Origin: Caldifarciminota bacterium
Lineage (GTDB): Bacteria; Hydrothermota; Tepidihabitantia; SM23-42
Length of the DNA: 37,578 nucleotides
NCBI GenBank assembly: GCA_016936155.1
Contig: JAFGPO010000161.1
Location: 1 to 37,578, forward strand
Direction of reading: 5' to 3'
Position numbers and translations under genes: made by a program. Numbering within the stretch: the stretch's first letter is position 1; every line of letters begins with the position of its first letter. The notes under the pieces are model-generated. The model saw only the letters and a list, made by a program, of their open reading frames with translations. It did not search any database and was not told where the DNA came from. Of this stretch, positions 19,431 to 29,230 are shown one piece after another.

Positions 19431-19904
19431 ATGATGAAAACAATCAACGAATTACTGCAGGAAGCCTTGCGTGCAGAAAAAAAGGCAAAAGAGTTCTATA
19501 CGAATGCCGCAACCAAGGCGCAGAGCGAAAAAGGGAAAGAATTTTTTACACAACTGGCGGCCTTCGAACAGAACCACTATGATCGCGTCAACATAATCAT
19601 CAAAGCACGCGAGGAAGGAAAGAACGCGCAACCCGGTGCTCCTCAGGATATTCCGATGATCAAACCCGAGATCGAAGGACAGTTCGAACCGAACAAGGAT
19701 GAGATCGTCGATGTCATCAACAAAGCGATCAAGGCGGAAAAAGACGCACAAGATCAATACCGCACGATCGCCGGCATGATGGACGGCGAGGAAGGTAAGA
19801 ATATTTTCACCGATCTCGCAGATGAAGAGACCAAACACCAGCGGATCCTTGAAGATCAATTCTACCATGTGTCGAATAAGGGAACGATCATCTGGGGGGA
19901 ATAA
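19431..19904 (+). CDS. Ferritin-like / rubrerythrin-family protein
   Basis: MMKTINELLQEALRAEKKAKEFYTNAAT...FEQNHYDRV...AEKDAQDQYRTIAG...DEETKHQRILE; start set to 19431 or 19434 rather than 19377. Confidence 0.88.
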   Translation: MMKTINELLQEALRAEKKAKEFYTNAATKAQSEKGKEFFTQLAAFEQNHYDRVNIIIKAREEGKNAQPGAPQDIPMIKPEIEGQFEPNKDEIVDVINKAIKAEKDAQDQYRTIAGMMDGEEGKNIFTDLADEETKHQRILEDQFYHVSNKGTIIWGE

Positions 19905-19910
19905 CAGAGC

Positions 19911-20492
19911 ATGAATGTCCATGATGCGATCAGACAACGGCGTGCATATCGTTCTTTAGCACCGGTCGAGATCACCGCAGAACTCATCGATGATCTCGTT
20001 GACAGTGCCCGTTTATTCTGTTCCTGTTTTAATAACCAACCATGGCGTTATGTGTTCGTGTACGACAAGGACGTATTAAAGAATATGCATGAAGCATTGT
20101 CACAGGGCAATGAGTGGGCACGATCCGGGTCGATGATCATTGCCGTACTCAGTAAGCCCGAGCTCGACTGCCAGATACATGACCGGCAGTACTATCAGTT
20201 TGATACCGGCATGGCAACCGCTGCGATGATCCTTCGGGCAACCGAGCTCGGTCTTGTTGCACACCCGATCGCTGGATACAGCCCTAAAAAGGTCCGGGCG
20301 ATCCTGAACATTCCTGACGATATGGCGGTTATCGCGCTCGTGATCGTCGGGAAAAAGGCGGAAACGATGGATCCCATTCTGTCCGAACAACAGATCAAAG
20401 CAGAGAAAGAACGTCCGGCACGCCGGCCGAGCGACCAGATCTCATTTCATAACAAGTACACCGGGCAAAATGTGAACAAGGGAGAAAAATGA
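19911..20492 (+). CDS. Nitroreductase-family protein
   Basis: 193 aa; MNVHDAIRQRRAYRSLAPVEITAELIDDLVDSARL...NNQPWRYVFV. Confidence 0.92.
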   Translation: MNVHDAIRQRRAYRSLAPVEITAELIDDLVDSARLFCSCFNNQPWRYVFVYDKDVLKNMHEALSQGNEWARSGSMIIAVLSKPELDCQIHDRQYYQFDTGMATAAMILRATELGLVAHPIAGYSPKKVRAILNIPDDMAVIALVIVGKKAETMDPILSEQQIKAEKERPARRPSDQISFHNKYTGQNVNKGEK

Positions 20493-21154
20493 CCATACTT
20501 GATGAGGCAACAAAAAAAGAGGTCAGCAAAATATTCAGTGGCATGAAGGATCCTGTGACGCTCGTGGTCTTTTCGCGCGATGACACGATCGCTATCCCCG
20601 GACGAGAATGCCCCACCTGTAAGGACAACGAATCTCTTATGAAAGAGGTCGCTGCCCTATCGGATAAAATCACCTGTACCGTGTTCGACCATGTAAAAGA
20701 TGTCGCAAAAGCCGAGGAATACGGCATCGATAAGATACCGGCCACGCTCGTGCTGGGTTTCCGGGACCATGGTATAAGAATGTACGGTGTCCCGGCCGGC
20801 CATGAATTCTCCACGCTGCTCAATGCGATATCGGTCGTGTCCACACAAGAATCTGGACTGGCGCCGGAAACAAAAAAGGCCCTGCTCGAACTCACCAAAC
20901 CTGTTCACATACAGGTCTTTGTAACCCTTTCGTGTCCGTACTGCGCACCCGCGGTCATGCTCGCCCACCGTATGGCACTGGAAAACGATCACATAACCGC
21001 GGATATGATCAATGCGCAGGAATTCCCGGTAATCGCACAACGACACAATGTTTATGCGGTGCCGAAGATCGTGATCAATGGAACAATACAATTTGAAGGG
21101 GCTCTAGACGAATCGTCGTTGCTGCAAAAAGTCATGATGACCGTCACGACGTAA
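20489..21154 (+). CDS. Glutaredoxin-like protein disulfide oxidoreductase (PDO type, two thioredoxin folds)
   Basis: 221 aa; two CxxC motifs, ECPTCKDN and SCPYCAPAVMLAH; VYAVPKIVING cis-Pro loop. Confidence 0.9.
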   Translation: MTILDEATKKEVSKIFSGMKDPVTLVVFSRDDTIAIPGRECPTCKDNESLMKEVAALSDKITCTVFDHVKDVAKAEEYGIDKIPATLVLGFRDHGIRMYGVPAGHEFSTLLNAISVVSTQESGLAPETKKALLELTKPVHIQVFVTLSCPYCAPAVMLAHRMALENDHITADMINAQEFPVIAQRHNVYAVPKIVINGTIQFEGALDESSLLQKVMMTVTT

Positions 21155-21173
21155 CCTATGAAAGGCTTTAACC

Positions 21174-21980
21174 ATGAAACAAGAAAATAACGAAGAACAA
21201 AAAAGAATCAACGAGACATTAAGCAGGATAAGAAATCGAATCCTCGTGTTCTCAGGCAAGGGCGGAGTCGGCAAGAGCACGGTCGCGGTCAATCTTGCGG
21301 TTGCGATCAGCGAGCGTTCGATGAAGGTAGGTTTGCTGGATGTTGATATCCACGGCCCGAATGTCGCAAAGATGCTCGGGGTCGAGGGTAAACGAATGGA
21401 ACCGGCCGATAACAACACGATCATGCCGGTTCATGTGAGCAAGAATCTTTCCCTGGTCTCGATGTCATTCCTGCTGCAGGATCCGACATCACCGGTGATC
21501 TGGCGGGGACCGCTTAAGATGAAACTTATCCAGCAGTTCATCGGCGATGTTCTCTGGGGTGACCTGGATTATCTTATCATCGATTCACCACCCGGCACCG
21601 GGGACGAACCGCTTTCCGTTGCCCAGCTTATTCCGGCTACTGGTGCGATCATCGTCACAACACCCCAGGAAGTTTCGCTTCTGGATTCACGAAAAGCGGT
21701 GAATTTCGCGCGCAAATTGAATTTAAAGATCTACGGGATCGTCGAAAATATGAGCGGAATGACATGTCCGCATTGCGGAAAAACGATCGACCTTTTCAAA
21801 ACCGGCGGCGGCGAACAAGCAGCCAAGGAGCTGAATATACCTTTTCTCGGCGCGATACCGATCGAACCCATGATCGTTACACTCGGCGACGACGGGAAAT
21901 CCTTCATGCTCCACCAGCGGGAGTCAAAGGCCGCAAAGGCATTTACCGAAGTAGTCAATAAAATAGTTGCCAGCACATAG
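21174..21980 (+). CDS. Mrp/NBP35 (ApbC) family P-loop Fe-S carrier ATPase
   Basis: 268 aa; [52 protein letters not shown]. Confidence 0.95.
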   Translation: MKQENNEEQKRINETLSRIRNRILVFSGKGGVGKSTVAVNLAVAISERSMKVGLLDVDIHGPNVAKMLGVEGKRMEPADNNTIMPVHVSKNLSLVSMSFLLQDPTSPVIWRGPLKMKLIQQFIGDVLWGDLDYLIIDSPPGTGDEPLSVAQLIPATGAIIVTTPQEVSLLDSRKAVNFARKLNLKIYGIVENMSGMTCPHCGKTIDLFKTGGGEQAAKELNIPFLGAIPIEPMIVTLGDDGKSFMLHQRESKAAKAFTEVVNKIVAST

Positions 21981-22015
21981 CCGGAGCGATCTTTTACCAC
22001 TCCATCGATCCTGTA

Positions 22016-22046
22016 TTGACTCGGTCTATTCGATGATTACTATAAT
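22016..22046 (+). promoter_or_regulatory. Promoter TTGACT -19 nt- TATAAT
   Basis: -10 TATAAT at 22041-22046, only 6 nt before ATG 22053; the spacer is long. Confidence 0.5.
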
Positions 22047-22052
22047 AAAGTC

Positions 22053-24245
22053 ATGAGTAGACTCATCATCGTATCAAATCGACTTCCGGTCACTGTTACG
22101 AAAAGGGGCGGATCCATCAAACTCCAATCCAGTGTCGGCGGTCTGGCGAGCGGCCTTGACGCGTTCCACAGTACGCACAAAAGTCTTTGGATCGGCTGGC
22201 CCGGTTACATCAGCGCCCGCACTACCAGGGATACCGCGTCGATACGTAAAGCCCTCAAGAAAAAAAACTGCTACCCGGTATTCCTCTCTGCATACGATGT
22301 TGAACACTACTACCATGGCTTTTGCAACAAAACGCTCTGGCCTCTGTTCCATTACTTCATGCAACATGTCGCCTATGACAATAGGGCGTGGCGTGCATAC
22401 GAACGGGTCAATCAACAGTTCTGCGATGCCGTGCACACAATAGCACGACCCGGTGACACGGTTTGGGTCCACGATTATCAATTGCTCCTCCTCCCGCACC
22501 TGCTGCACAAAAAAATGCCGAAAGCATCGATCGGTTTCTTCCTCCATATCCCCTTTCCTTCCTCTGAAGTATTCCGTTTACTCCCCTGCAGAAATGATAT
22601 TATCGAGGGCATGCTCGGTGCTGATCTCATCGGATTCCACACGTACGATTACGTTCATCACTTCACGGAGAGCGTACGGCGCCTCGCAGGATATGATTTT
22701 TCGCTCGGGTATATCTACTCGAACCGGACACGGATCAATGTCGATGCCTTTCCCATGGGGATCGACTACGAACGTTTCCAACAAGCCGCCCAGACGCCTG
22801 CCTCAGAACGGGAGATCGCCCGTATCCAGGAACGGTTCAAGAACCGAAAAATTATCGTCAGTATCGACCGACTCGATTATACAAAGGGCATCCCGGAACG
22901 GCTTGAGGCATTCGATTTGTTCCTTGCCCAACACCCGGAATTCAGGAAAAAGGTAACGCTCATTCTCATTGCGGTTCCTTCGCGAACGAATGTTGTGCAC
23001 TACGTACAATTAAAGCGGCGGGTCGACGAATTGATCAGCCGGATCAACGGTAAGTACGGGGATATCGGGTACATGCCGATCTGGTACTTGTACCGGATGC
23101 TGCCGTTCGAAAGACTCGTTCCCCTCTATGCGGTCGGCGATGTGGCGCTTGTTACTCCATTGCGGGATGGCATGAATCTCATCGCCAAAGAGTACATTGC
23201 GAGCAAGATCGACCAGCATGGCGTGCTGATCCTCGGTGAAATGGCAGGCGCGGCCCGCGAGCTCGGCGAAGCGTTGATCGTAAACCCGAACAACTGTGAC
23301 GAGCTTGCCGCGACGATCTATGAAGCGCTCAGCATGCCGGAGGAAGACCAACAGCGACGGAACCGGATCATGCAGCGGCGCTTGAAACGGTACAACATCG
23401 ATCGCTGGGCGCGTGATTTCATGGACCGTCTCCAGCGGATAAAACAGATCCAATCATCAATGAAGGTCTGTGCGATCACGAACCGTACTCTGCAGGGCAT
23501 TGTCGGCGACTACCAGAAGAGCGTGCGGCGACTTATCCTGCTTGACTATGACGGCACCCTGATGCCATTCAAGGACAATCCCGATGAAGCGCGACCGACG
23601 AGCGAGATCATAAAAATATTGCGTGCGCTCGCACGCGATGAACGCAACGAAACCGTAATCGTCAGTGGTCGTCGCCGAGGTACGCTCGATGTCTGGTTTG
23701 GCGCGATCGATGTATCCCTTATTGCCGAACACGGAATATGGTTGAAGCCCCGTAAATCACAGTGGAGCCTTATCGGGTCTTTGGACGACCGCTGGAAGAA
23801 CCAGATCAAGCCGATTCTTGAGATATTTGCCGACCGGACGCCCGGTTCTTTTATCGAAGAAAAAGAGTACTCACTCGTATGGCACTACCGTCGCTCCGAT
23901 CCGAAACTTGCCCGGATCCGTGCCGGAGAGCTTAAGGAAACGATCCGTCAATTAACCAGTAATCTTGATCTCGGCGTACTCGAGGGAAGCAAGGTGATCG
24001 AGATCAAGAATCTGGGCATCAATAAAGGCAGGGCTGCGGCAAAATGGCTGCAGAAAAAGAAGTGGGATTTTATCATGGCGATCGGCGATGACTACACGGA
24101 TGAAGATATCTTTCGCGTGCTGCCAAAGAACGCCCTATCCATCAAAGTCGGCCTCGGGCTCTCTGAAGCGAAGTATACCATACAATCGCCCGGTCAAGTC
24201 AGGGAATTGTTGAAAAAATTCATTGCGCACCCCCAGTCACGATAG
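22053..24245 (+). CDS. Bifunctional trehalose-6-phosphate synthase/phosphatase (OtsA-OtsB fusion)
   Basis: 730 aa; GT20 N-term [13 protein letters not shown]...[15 protein letters not shown]...[12 protein letters not shown]-term [16 protein letters not shown]...[17 protein letters not shown]. Confidence 0.95.
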   Translation: MSRLIIVSNRLPVTVTKRGGSIKLQSSVGGLASGLDAFHSTHKSLWIGWPGYISARTTRDTASIRKALKKKNCYPVFLSAYDVEHYYHGFCNKTLWPLFHYFMQHVAYDNRAWRAYERVNQQFCDAVHTIARPGDTVWVHDYQLLLLPHLLHKKMPKASIGFFLHIPFPSSEVFRLLPCRNDIIEGMLGADLIGFHTYDYVHHFTESVRRLAGYDFSLGYIYSNRTRINVDAFPMGIDYERFQQAAQTPASEREIARIQERFKNRKIIVSIDRLDYTKGIPERLEAFDLFLAQHPEFRKKVTLILIAVPSRTNVVHYVQLKRRVDELISRINGKYGDIGYMPIWYLYRMLPFERLVPLYAVGDVALVTPLRDGMNLIAKEYIASKIDQHGVLILGEMAGAARELGEALIVNPNNCDELAATIYEALSMPEEDQQRRNRIMQRRLKRYNIDRWARDFMDRLQRIKQIQSSMKVCAITNRTLQGIVGDYQKSVRRLILLDYDGTLMPFKDNPDEARPTSEIIKILRALARDERNETVIVSGRRRGTLDVWFGAIDVSLIAEHGIWLKPRKSQWSLIGSLDDRWKNQIKPILEIFADRTPGSFIEEKEYSLVWHYRRSDPKLARIRAGELKETIRQLTSNLDLGVLEGSKVIEIKNLGINKGRAAAKWLQKKKWDFIMAIGDDYTDEDIFRVLPKNALSIKVGLGLSEAKYTIQSPGQVRELLKKFIAHPQSR

Positions 24246-24261
24246 TTTTTCATTAACAGCC

Positions 24262-24289
24262 TTGCAATAACATGATAATTGTGTATACT
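24262..24289 (+). promoter_or_regulatory. Promoter TTGCAA -16 nt- TATACT
   Basis: TTGCAA 24262-24267, TATACT 24284-24289, upstream of ATG 24324. Confidence 0.45.
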
Positions 24290-24323
24290 ATCTCATCCGA
24301 GGAAATCTTTTAAAAGGAATGAA

Positions 24324-25541
24324 ATGGCACATCGAATAGATCACTACACTTCCATCGTGGGCGAGGACGTTCTCTATGAGATCTATAAGAACGCCCGGCT
24401 CCTGTGCGGAAAGTCGATCGTTCATATCAACTCCACATACTACGGCGGTGGGGTCGTCGAAATCCTGAGCGCGCTCGTACCGCTTTTAAATGATGCGGGC
24501 GTGGAAACAGGATGGCGACATCTTCGCGGTTCGCCTGAATTCTTCACGATCACAAAAAAATTCCACAATGCTCTGCAGGGAGACCCGCTCCACTTTACGG
24601 ATATGAAGAAAAAAATATATGTCGAAGCGAACGAAGATTTCTCGCTGTATAACCACCTCGACCATAACTGTGTTATCATCCACGATCCGCAGCCACTCCC
24701 ATTGATCAACTTCTATAAAAAACAACAACCATGGGTATGGCGCGTACACGTTGATTTCTCGCACCCCGACAAAGAACTCTGGGATTATTTCCGCACCTAC
24801 CTTCTCCGGTTCGATGCCGTGATCATTTCTCATGAAGCATACAGAAAAGAAGATCTTCCGGTTGACCAACATATCATCCATCCCGCGATAGATCCCCTTT
24901 CTCCGAAGAACATGGAGCTCTCGGAAAAAATCATCGATAAGACCTTGAAAAAATACAGGGTGCCCACGGACAAACCGTTCATCTGCCAGATCTCGCGCTT
25001 TGACAAATGGAAGGACCCTGAGGGCGTGATCGATGTGTTCCGGATCGTGAAAGAAAAGATCGATTGTCGGCTTGTGTTATGCGGCAGCGCTGCGACCGAC
25101 GATCCTGAAAGCAACATGACGTACGAACGCGTCAAGAAAAAGGCGTCTCAAGATATAAAAACCGGTGATATCCTGCTCCTCACTCTGTCCGATAATATCC
25201 TCGTCAATGTATTACAACGAAAAGCCGCGGTCATTATGCAAAAATCATTGCGTGAAGGTTTCGGCCTGACGGTCACTGAGGGTCTGTGGAAAGGACGACC
25301 GGTCGTTGCATCGAATATCGGCGGTATTCCTCTGCAAATTGAGGACGGCGAGAATGGTTTTCTTATCCAGCCACAAGAGACTGAACGCTTTGCTGACACG
25401 ATCATCCATATCCTGAAGGATAAACGACTTACGGAAAAATTCGCAGTCACAGGTCCGACCACCGTTAAGAAAAAATTCCTTATTACCAGGTTGTGCATTG
25501 ACTACCTCCATCTAATCAACGACCTTCTCTCTAAATACTGA
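24324..25541 (+). CDS. TreT-like trehalose synthase (GT4 glycosyltransferase)
   Basis: SIVHINSTYYGGGVVEILSALVPLLNDAGVETGWRHLRGSPEFFTITKKFHNALQG matches the TreT N-term pattern; SLREGFGLTVTEGLWKGRPVVASNIGGIPLQI GT4 motif. Confidence 0.88.
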   Translation: MAHRIDHYTSIVGEDVLYEIYKNARLLCGKSIVHINSTYYGGGVVEILSALVPLLNDAGVETGWRHLRGSPEFFTITKKFHNALQGDPLHFTDMKKKIYVEANEDFSLYNHLDHNCVIIHDPQPLPLINFYKKQQPWVWRVHVDFSHPDKELWDYFRTYLLRFDAVIISHEAYRKEDLPVDQHIIHPAIDPLSPKNMELSEKIIDKTLKKYRVPTDKPFICQISRFDKWKDPEGVIDVFRIVKEKIDCRLVLCGSAATDDPESNMTYERVKKKASQDIKTGDILLLTLSDNILVNVLQRKAAVIMQKSLREGFGLTVTEGLWKGRPVVASNIGGIPLQIEDGENGFLIQPQETERFADTIIHILKDKRLTEKFAVTGPTTVKKKFLITRLCIDYLHLINDLLSKY

Positions 25542-25550
25542 TCCTTGTAG

Positions 25551-25979
25551 ATGGATACGTTTGAGCGATTTGCAAAAAATCTGCAGCGGCATATAGATGA
25601 AGAAACGGGAAAGGTATACAGCGAAAAAGTCATTGCGCACTGGAAGAACCCGCAGAACTGGGGTATCATGAACCGTGCGGACGGATATGGCCGCTTCACC
25701 GGGCCATGCGGCGATACTATGGAAATCTCGATAAAAGTCCGCCACGGGGTCATCTCAAAATGCACATTCGATACTGACGGCTGCGGCACCACTATCGCAT
25801 GCGGCAGTATCATCACGGAAATTGCCACGGGCAAAAACATTGCCGAAGCGAAAAAGATCGACCAAGCGCAAATGCTCGCGACATGTGGAAAACTGCCTGA
25901 AGAAAACGAGCACTGTGCACTGCTTGCAGCAACCGCGCTTCACTGCGCGATCGATGACTATGAATCGAAACGCCGGTAG
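25551..25979 (+). CDS. IscU/NifU-N-like Fe-S cluster scaffold
   Basis: 142 aa; GPCGDTMEISI, DGCGTTIACGSIITEIATGK, EHCALLAATALHCAIDDY. Confidence 0.9.
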   Translation: MDTFERFAKNLQRHIDEETGKVYSEKVIAHWKNPQNWGIMNRADGYGRFTGPCGDTMEISIKVRHGVISKCTFDTDGCGTTIACGSIITEIATGKNIAEAKKIDQAQMLATCGKLPEENEHCALLAATALHCAIDDYESKRR

Positions 25980-26010
25980 GGAGAGTACACCGCTATTCTA
26001 GGCGAAACGA

Positions 26011-26652
26011 ATGGATCTCCTTGCCATCACCGATATCCACGGCCGCAAAAATCTGCCAGAGGCGATCAAAACACAGATCAGCAATGCTGACCTGATCGTC
26101 ATTGCCGGCGATATCACTAACTTCGGCGGGTATAATGATGCACGCGACATCATTCATACCCTCACGACCATCAATGATCATATCGTTGCGGTCCCGGGTA
26201 ACTGTGATCGCATTACGGTCAATAAATACCTCATTGACAATGATCTCTCACTGCATATGGCGACCAGAGTGATCCAGAACATCGCGCTGTACGGTATCGG
26301 CGGGAGCGGAAAAACTCCCTTTCATACACCACAGGAGTATTCAGAAGAGGATATCACAATGACACTTCAGGCATGGGAAAAACAGGAAGCCGCGAAATGG
26401 CACGTGTTGGTAACCCACAGCCCGCCCGCGCACACGAAACTCGATCGGACGATCATGGGTTTGCATGTCGGGAGCAAGGTCATCCGTTCATTCATCGAAA
26501 CGTTCGAACCAGACCTGGTCATTTGTGGTCACATCCATGAAGGACGGGGTATTGACTATATCAATACAACATTATGTATCAATCCGGGGACATTTCCGCA
26601 ACACGCCGCGCTTATCTCGTTCAATGACTCAATGGATTTCAGCCTTTATTGA
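26011..26652 (+). CDS. Calcineurin-like metallophosphoesterase
   Basis: 213 aa; DLLAITDIHGRK, VIAGDITNFG, VPGNCDR, THSPP, CGHIHEGRG. Confidence 0.93.
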   Translation: MDLLAITDIHGRKNLPEAIKTQISNADLIVIAGDITNFGGYNDARDIIHTLTTINDHIVAVPGNCDRITVNKYLIDNDLSLHMATRVIQNIALYGIGGSGKTPFHTPQEYSEEDITMTLQAWEKQEAAKWHVLVTHSPPAHTKLDRTIMGLHVGSKVIRSFIETFEPDLVICGHIHEGRGIDYINTTLCINPGTFPQHAALISFNDSMDFSLY

Positions 26653-26688
26653 TGGATTATTCGGCTACGATCAGTAACGTCCAGACGA

Positions 26689-27819
26689 TCATGCCTGTTC
26701 CCTGATATTCCTACCGATCTCGTACGCGATCCTCTCTAACAGGGACCCGGCATCCTCGATCGCCCGCTTTTTGGATCGCCCGGTACGCAAAAGACTGTAA
26801 CATGCGAGGATATTGTATTTTTTCTTCAGGATTGTGCTGCGTGTAATGCTGCCGGCAATGAGAATGACCGGTTTTTTGTGAATGTATGCCATATCAACAA
26901 CACGCTTGAGCGTCTTGCCATACATACTTTCTTCGTCGATCCTCCCTTCGCCGGTAATCACGATATCACTGGTCGCGACCTCTTCTTCCAGACGAACGAA
27001 CTCCTGCACTAATCCGAACCCGGAGACGATCTGGGCTTTGAGCAATGCAACGAATGCACCACCGATCCCTCCTGCCGCGCCTGACCCCGGAATAGTGTCA
27101 AGATCGGTCCCGAACTGTTCCAGGATGACTTTCTTGAAATTCCTGAGCGCCCGACGGATGACCGGCATATCCCGAGAACGGGCGCCTTTTTGCTTCGCGT
27201 AGACGATCGCTCCATATCGGCCAGTGAGCACATTCTTGACATCCGAGGCGATCGTCAACCTGGCTTTTGCGATCCGCGCATCGAGTGCAGTAGTGTCGAT
27301 CGAGCGTAACTGCATTAATCCTGAGCAAGACGGTTCGATCGCGTTGCCGGAACAATCGAGAAACCGTATCCCGAGTTCGAAAAGGGCACCACTGCCACAG
27401 TCGATCGTGGCGCTATCCCCTATGCCAATGATGAATTTTCTATATCCCCGCGAGAGTGCATGCATAAGCATCTGCCCCACACCGCGCGTGGATGAAATCA
27501 TCGGATTACGCTTTGATGGATGGACAAGACTCAAGCCCGCTGCTTGCGCAAGTTCGATGATCGCCACCCGCTGGCTCGGGATACTGCCGTATACTCCGGT
27601 GACCGGATCACCCATGGGTCCGGTCACCGGGCATTCAGTATAGTCGCCATCAAAAATAGTGGTAATGATCCTGGTCGTGCCGGTGCCTCCATCAGCAAGT
27701 GGCACTTCTACGACCGAATATTTCTTTGATGCCCGACGCAAGCCAATGCCGATGTGCCGCGCGACTTCGATCGATGTGAGCGATTCCTTAAAGCAATTAG
27801 GGGCAACCAGGATCTTCAC
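26689..27819 (-). CDS. Glycerate kinase (GlxK/GarK family)
   Basis: 376 aa; MKILVAPNCFKESLTSIEVARHIGIGLRRA, PLADGGTGTTRI, GSGAAGGIGGAFVALL, VITGEGRIDEES. Confidence 0.95.
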   Translation of the reverse strand: MKILVAPNCFKESLTSIEVARHIGIGLRRASKKYSVVEVPLADGGTGTTRIITTIFDGDYTECPVTGPMGDPVTGVYGSIPSQRVAIIELAQAAGLSLVHPSKRNPMISSTRGVGQMLMHALSRGYRKFIIGIGDSATIDCGSGALFELGIRFLDCSGNAIEPSCSGLMQLRSIDTTALDARIAKARLTIASDVKNVLTGRYGAIVYAKQKGARSRDMPVIRRALRNFKKVILEQFGTDLDTIPGSGAAGGIGGAFVALLKAQIVSGFGLVQEFVRLEEEVATSDIVITGEGRIDEESMYGKTLKRVVDMAYIHKKPVILIAGSITRSTILKKKYNILACYSLLRTGRSKKRAIEDAGSLLERIAYEIGRNIREQA

Positions 27820-27823
27820 GGAA

Positions 27824-28806
27824 TCACATTGAGTATATTTCAGGGTTCACGATATAACACGGGCAATCACCCCGGATTACAACACTCAAAATACTCTCGG
27901 CAACCATCACTGCCATATTGGCTCTGGTCTCTTCGGTCGCCGATCCGATATGGGGTACGAGGATCGTATTATCCAGTGCGAGGAGTTCGCTGGCGACCTC
28001 AGGTTCGTTTTCATAGACATCAAGGGCACAACCGGCGATCGTCTTGTTTCTCAGTGCTTTGATCAATGCCGTCTCATCGACGACCGGGCCCCGGGCAACA
28101 TTTATCAGGAATGCTCCCGGTTTCATGCACGACAATTCCTGCTCCGACAGCAAATGTCGCGTATGTTCGGTAAGGGGAACATGCAAGGAAACAAAATTTG
28201 CTTCACCTAGAAGCGTGGTGAGGTCGCAGTAGATAGCCTCATAGGTTCGCTCAACCGCGTGCGATCTGGGCTCCACGTCGCTGTACAGGACGTGCATACC
28301 GAAACCGTGCGCGCGCTTTGCCACTGCCTGACCGATACGACCGAATCCAACGATCCCGAGTGTCTTTCCATGCACATCCGTGCCGAGCAGGAGATTCGGT
28401 AGCCAACCGGTGAACGCGCCGGACCGCATGAACCGGTCGGCTTCAACGATCCGCCGCGCGATTGCGAGGATCAGCGAAAAGGTCAGGTCCGCGGTCGTTT
28501 CAGTAAGCACATCCGGCGTATTGGTCACGACGATCCTGCGTTTGCTGGCTTCCGCACAATCTATGTTATTGTAGCCGACCGCGTAGTTTGCGATCACTTT
28601 CAAACGATCCCCTGCGTCCAGCATGGTGCGATCGATCCGGTCACTCAACAGGCTGACCAGCCCGGTCTTGCCGGGAAGCCGGTCGAGGATCTCGTCACGT
28701 GAGAAATGAGGTATGCGCTCGGGATAGGTTATGGCGCAGTGCTCCTGCAACATGGTCATGCCTTTTTGTGGGAGAATGCTCGTTAAAAGGATTTCAGGTC
28801 GTTCCA
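27824..28806 (-). CDS. D-2-hydroxyacid dehydrogenase (hydroxypyruvate/glyoxylate reductase type)
   Basis: MERPEILLTSILPQKG...GKTLGIVGFGRIGQAVAKRA...LINVARGPVVDETALIKAL...LVPHIGSATEETR; start ATG 28806 after a purine-rich GGGGG tract. Confidence 0.94.
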
Positions 28807-28992
28807 TACTACCCCCTTTTATTCGATCCCCTGTGACATACAGCACACGATGCCCCGGTTATCCTTTCCTTCCGCTCGAACGATGGTTTTTTTGCGGGGC
28901 GCAGAACATGGAAACATGATTATTATACCTACACCAGGGACCCTGAGCAAGAGCGGCATACGTGGATAAGGAATCACGGCATGAGGTGACAC

Positions 28993-29020
28993 TTGAAAAA
29001 AATACTAACCTGCATATAAT
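28993..29020 (+). promoter_or_regulatory. Promoter TTGAAA -16 nt- TATAAT
   Basis: -10 TATAAT 29015-29020 ends 6 nt before ATG 29027. Confidence 0.6.
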
Positions 29021-29026
29021 ATAGCC

Positions 29027-29230
29027 ATGGATATTACCAAGGAATCATTGGTCGAGGATGTGCTGAAAGCCCATCCAGGCCTTGCCCGGGTATTCATCCA
29101 GGAAGGACTCCCGTGTCTGGTGTGCGGAGAATCTTTCTGGGGAACGATCGAAGAACTTGCCCGACAACACGGCAAGGAAGCGTCGGCGATTGTCGATTCT
29201 TTGAAAAAAGCGGTAAAGGATAAACAATGA
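29027..29230 (+). CDS. DUF1858-domain small redox-disulfide protein
   Basis: 67 aa; MDITKESLVEDVLKAHPGLARVFIQEGLPCLVCGESFWGTIEELARQHGK (CxxC). Confidence 0.88.
   Translation: MDITKESLVEDVLKAHPGLARVFIQEGLPCLVCGESFWGTIEELARQHGKEASAIVDSLKKAVKDKQ

Noticed and set aside
27224-27643. 139-aa forward ORF over glycerate kinase
   Set aside because: Antisense shadow of a well-supported glycerate kinase.
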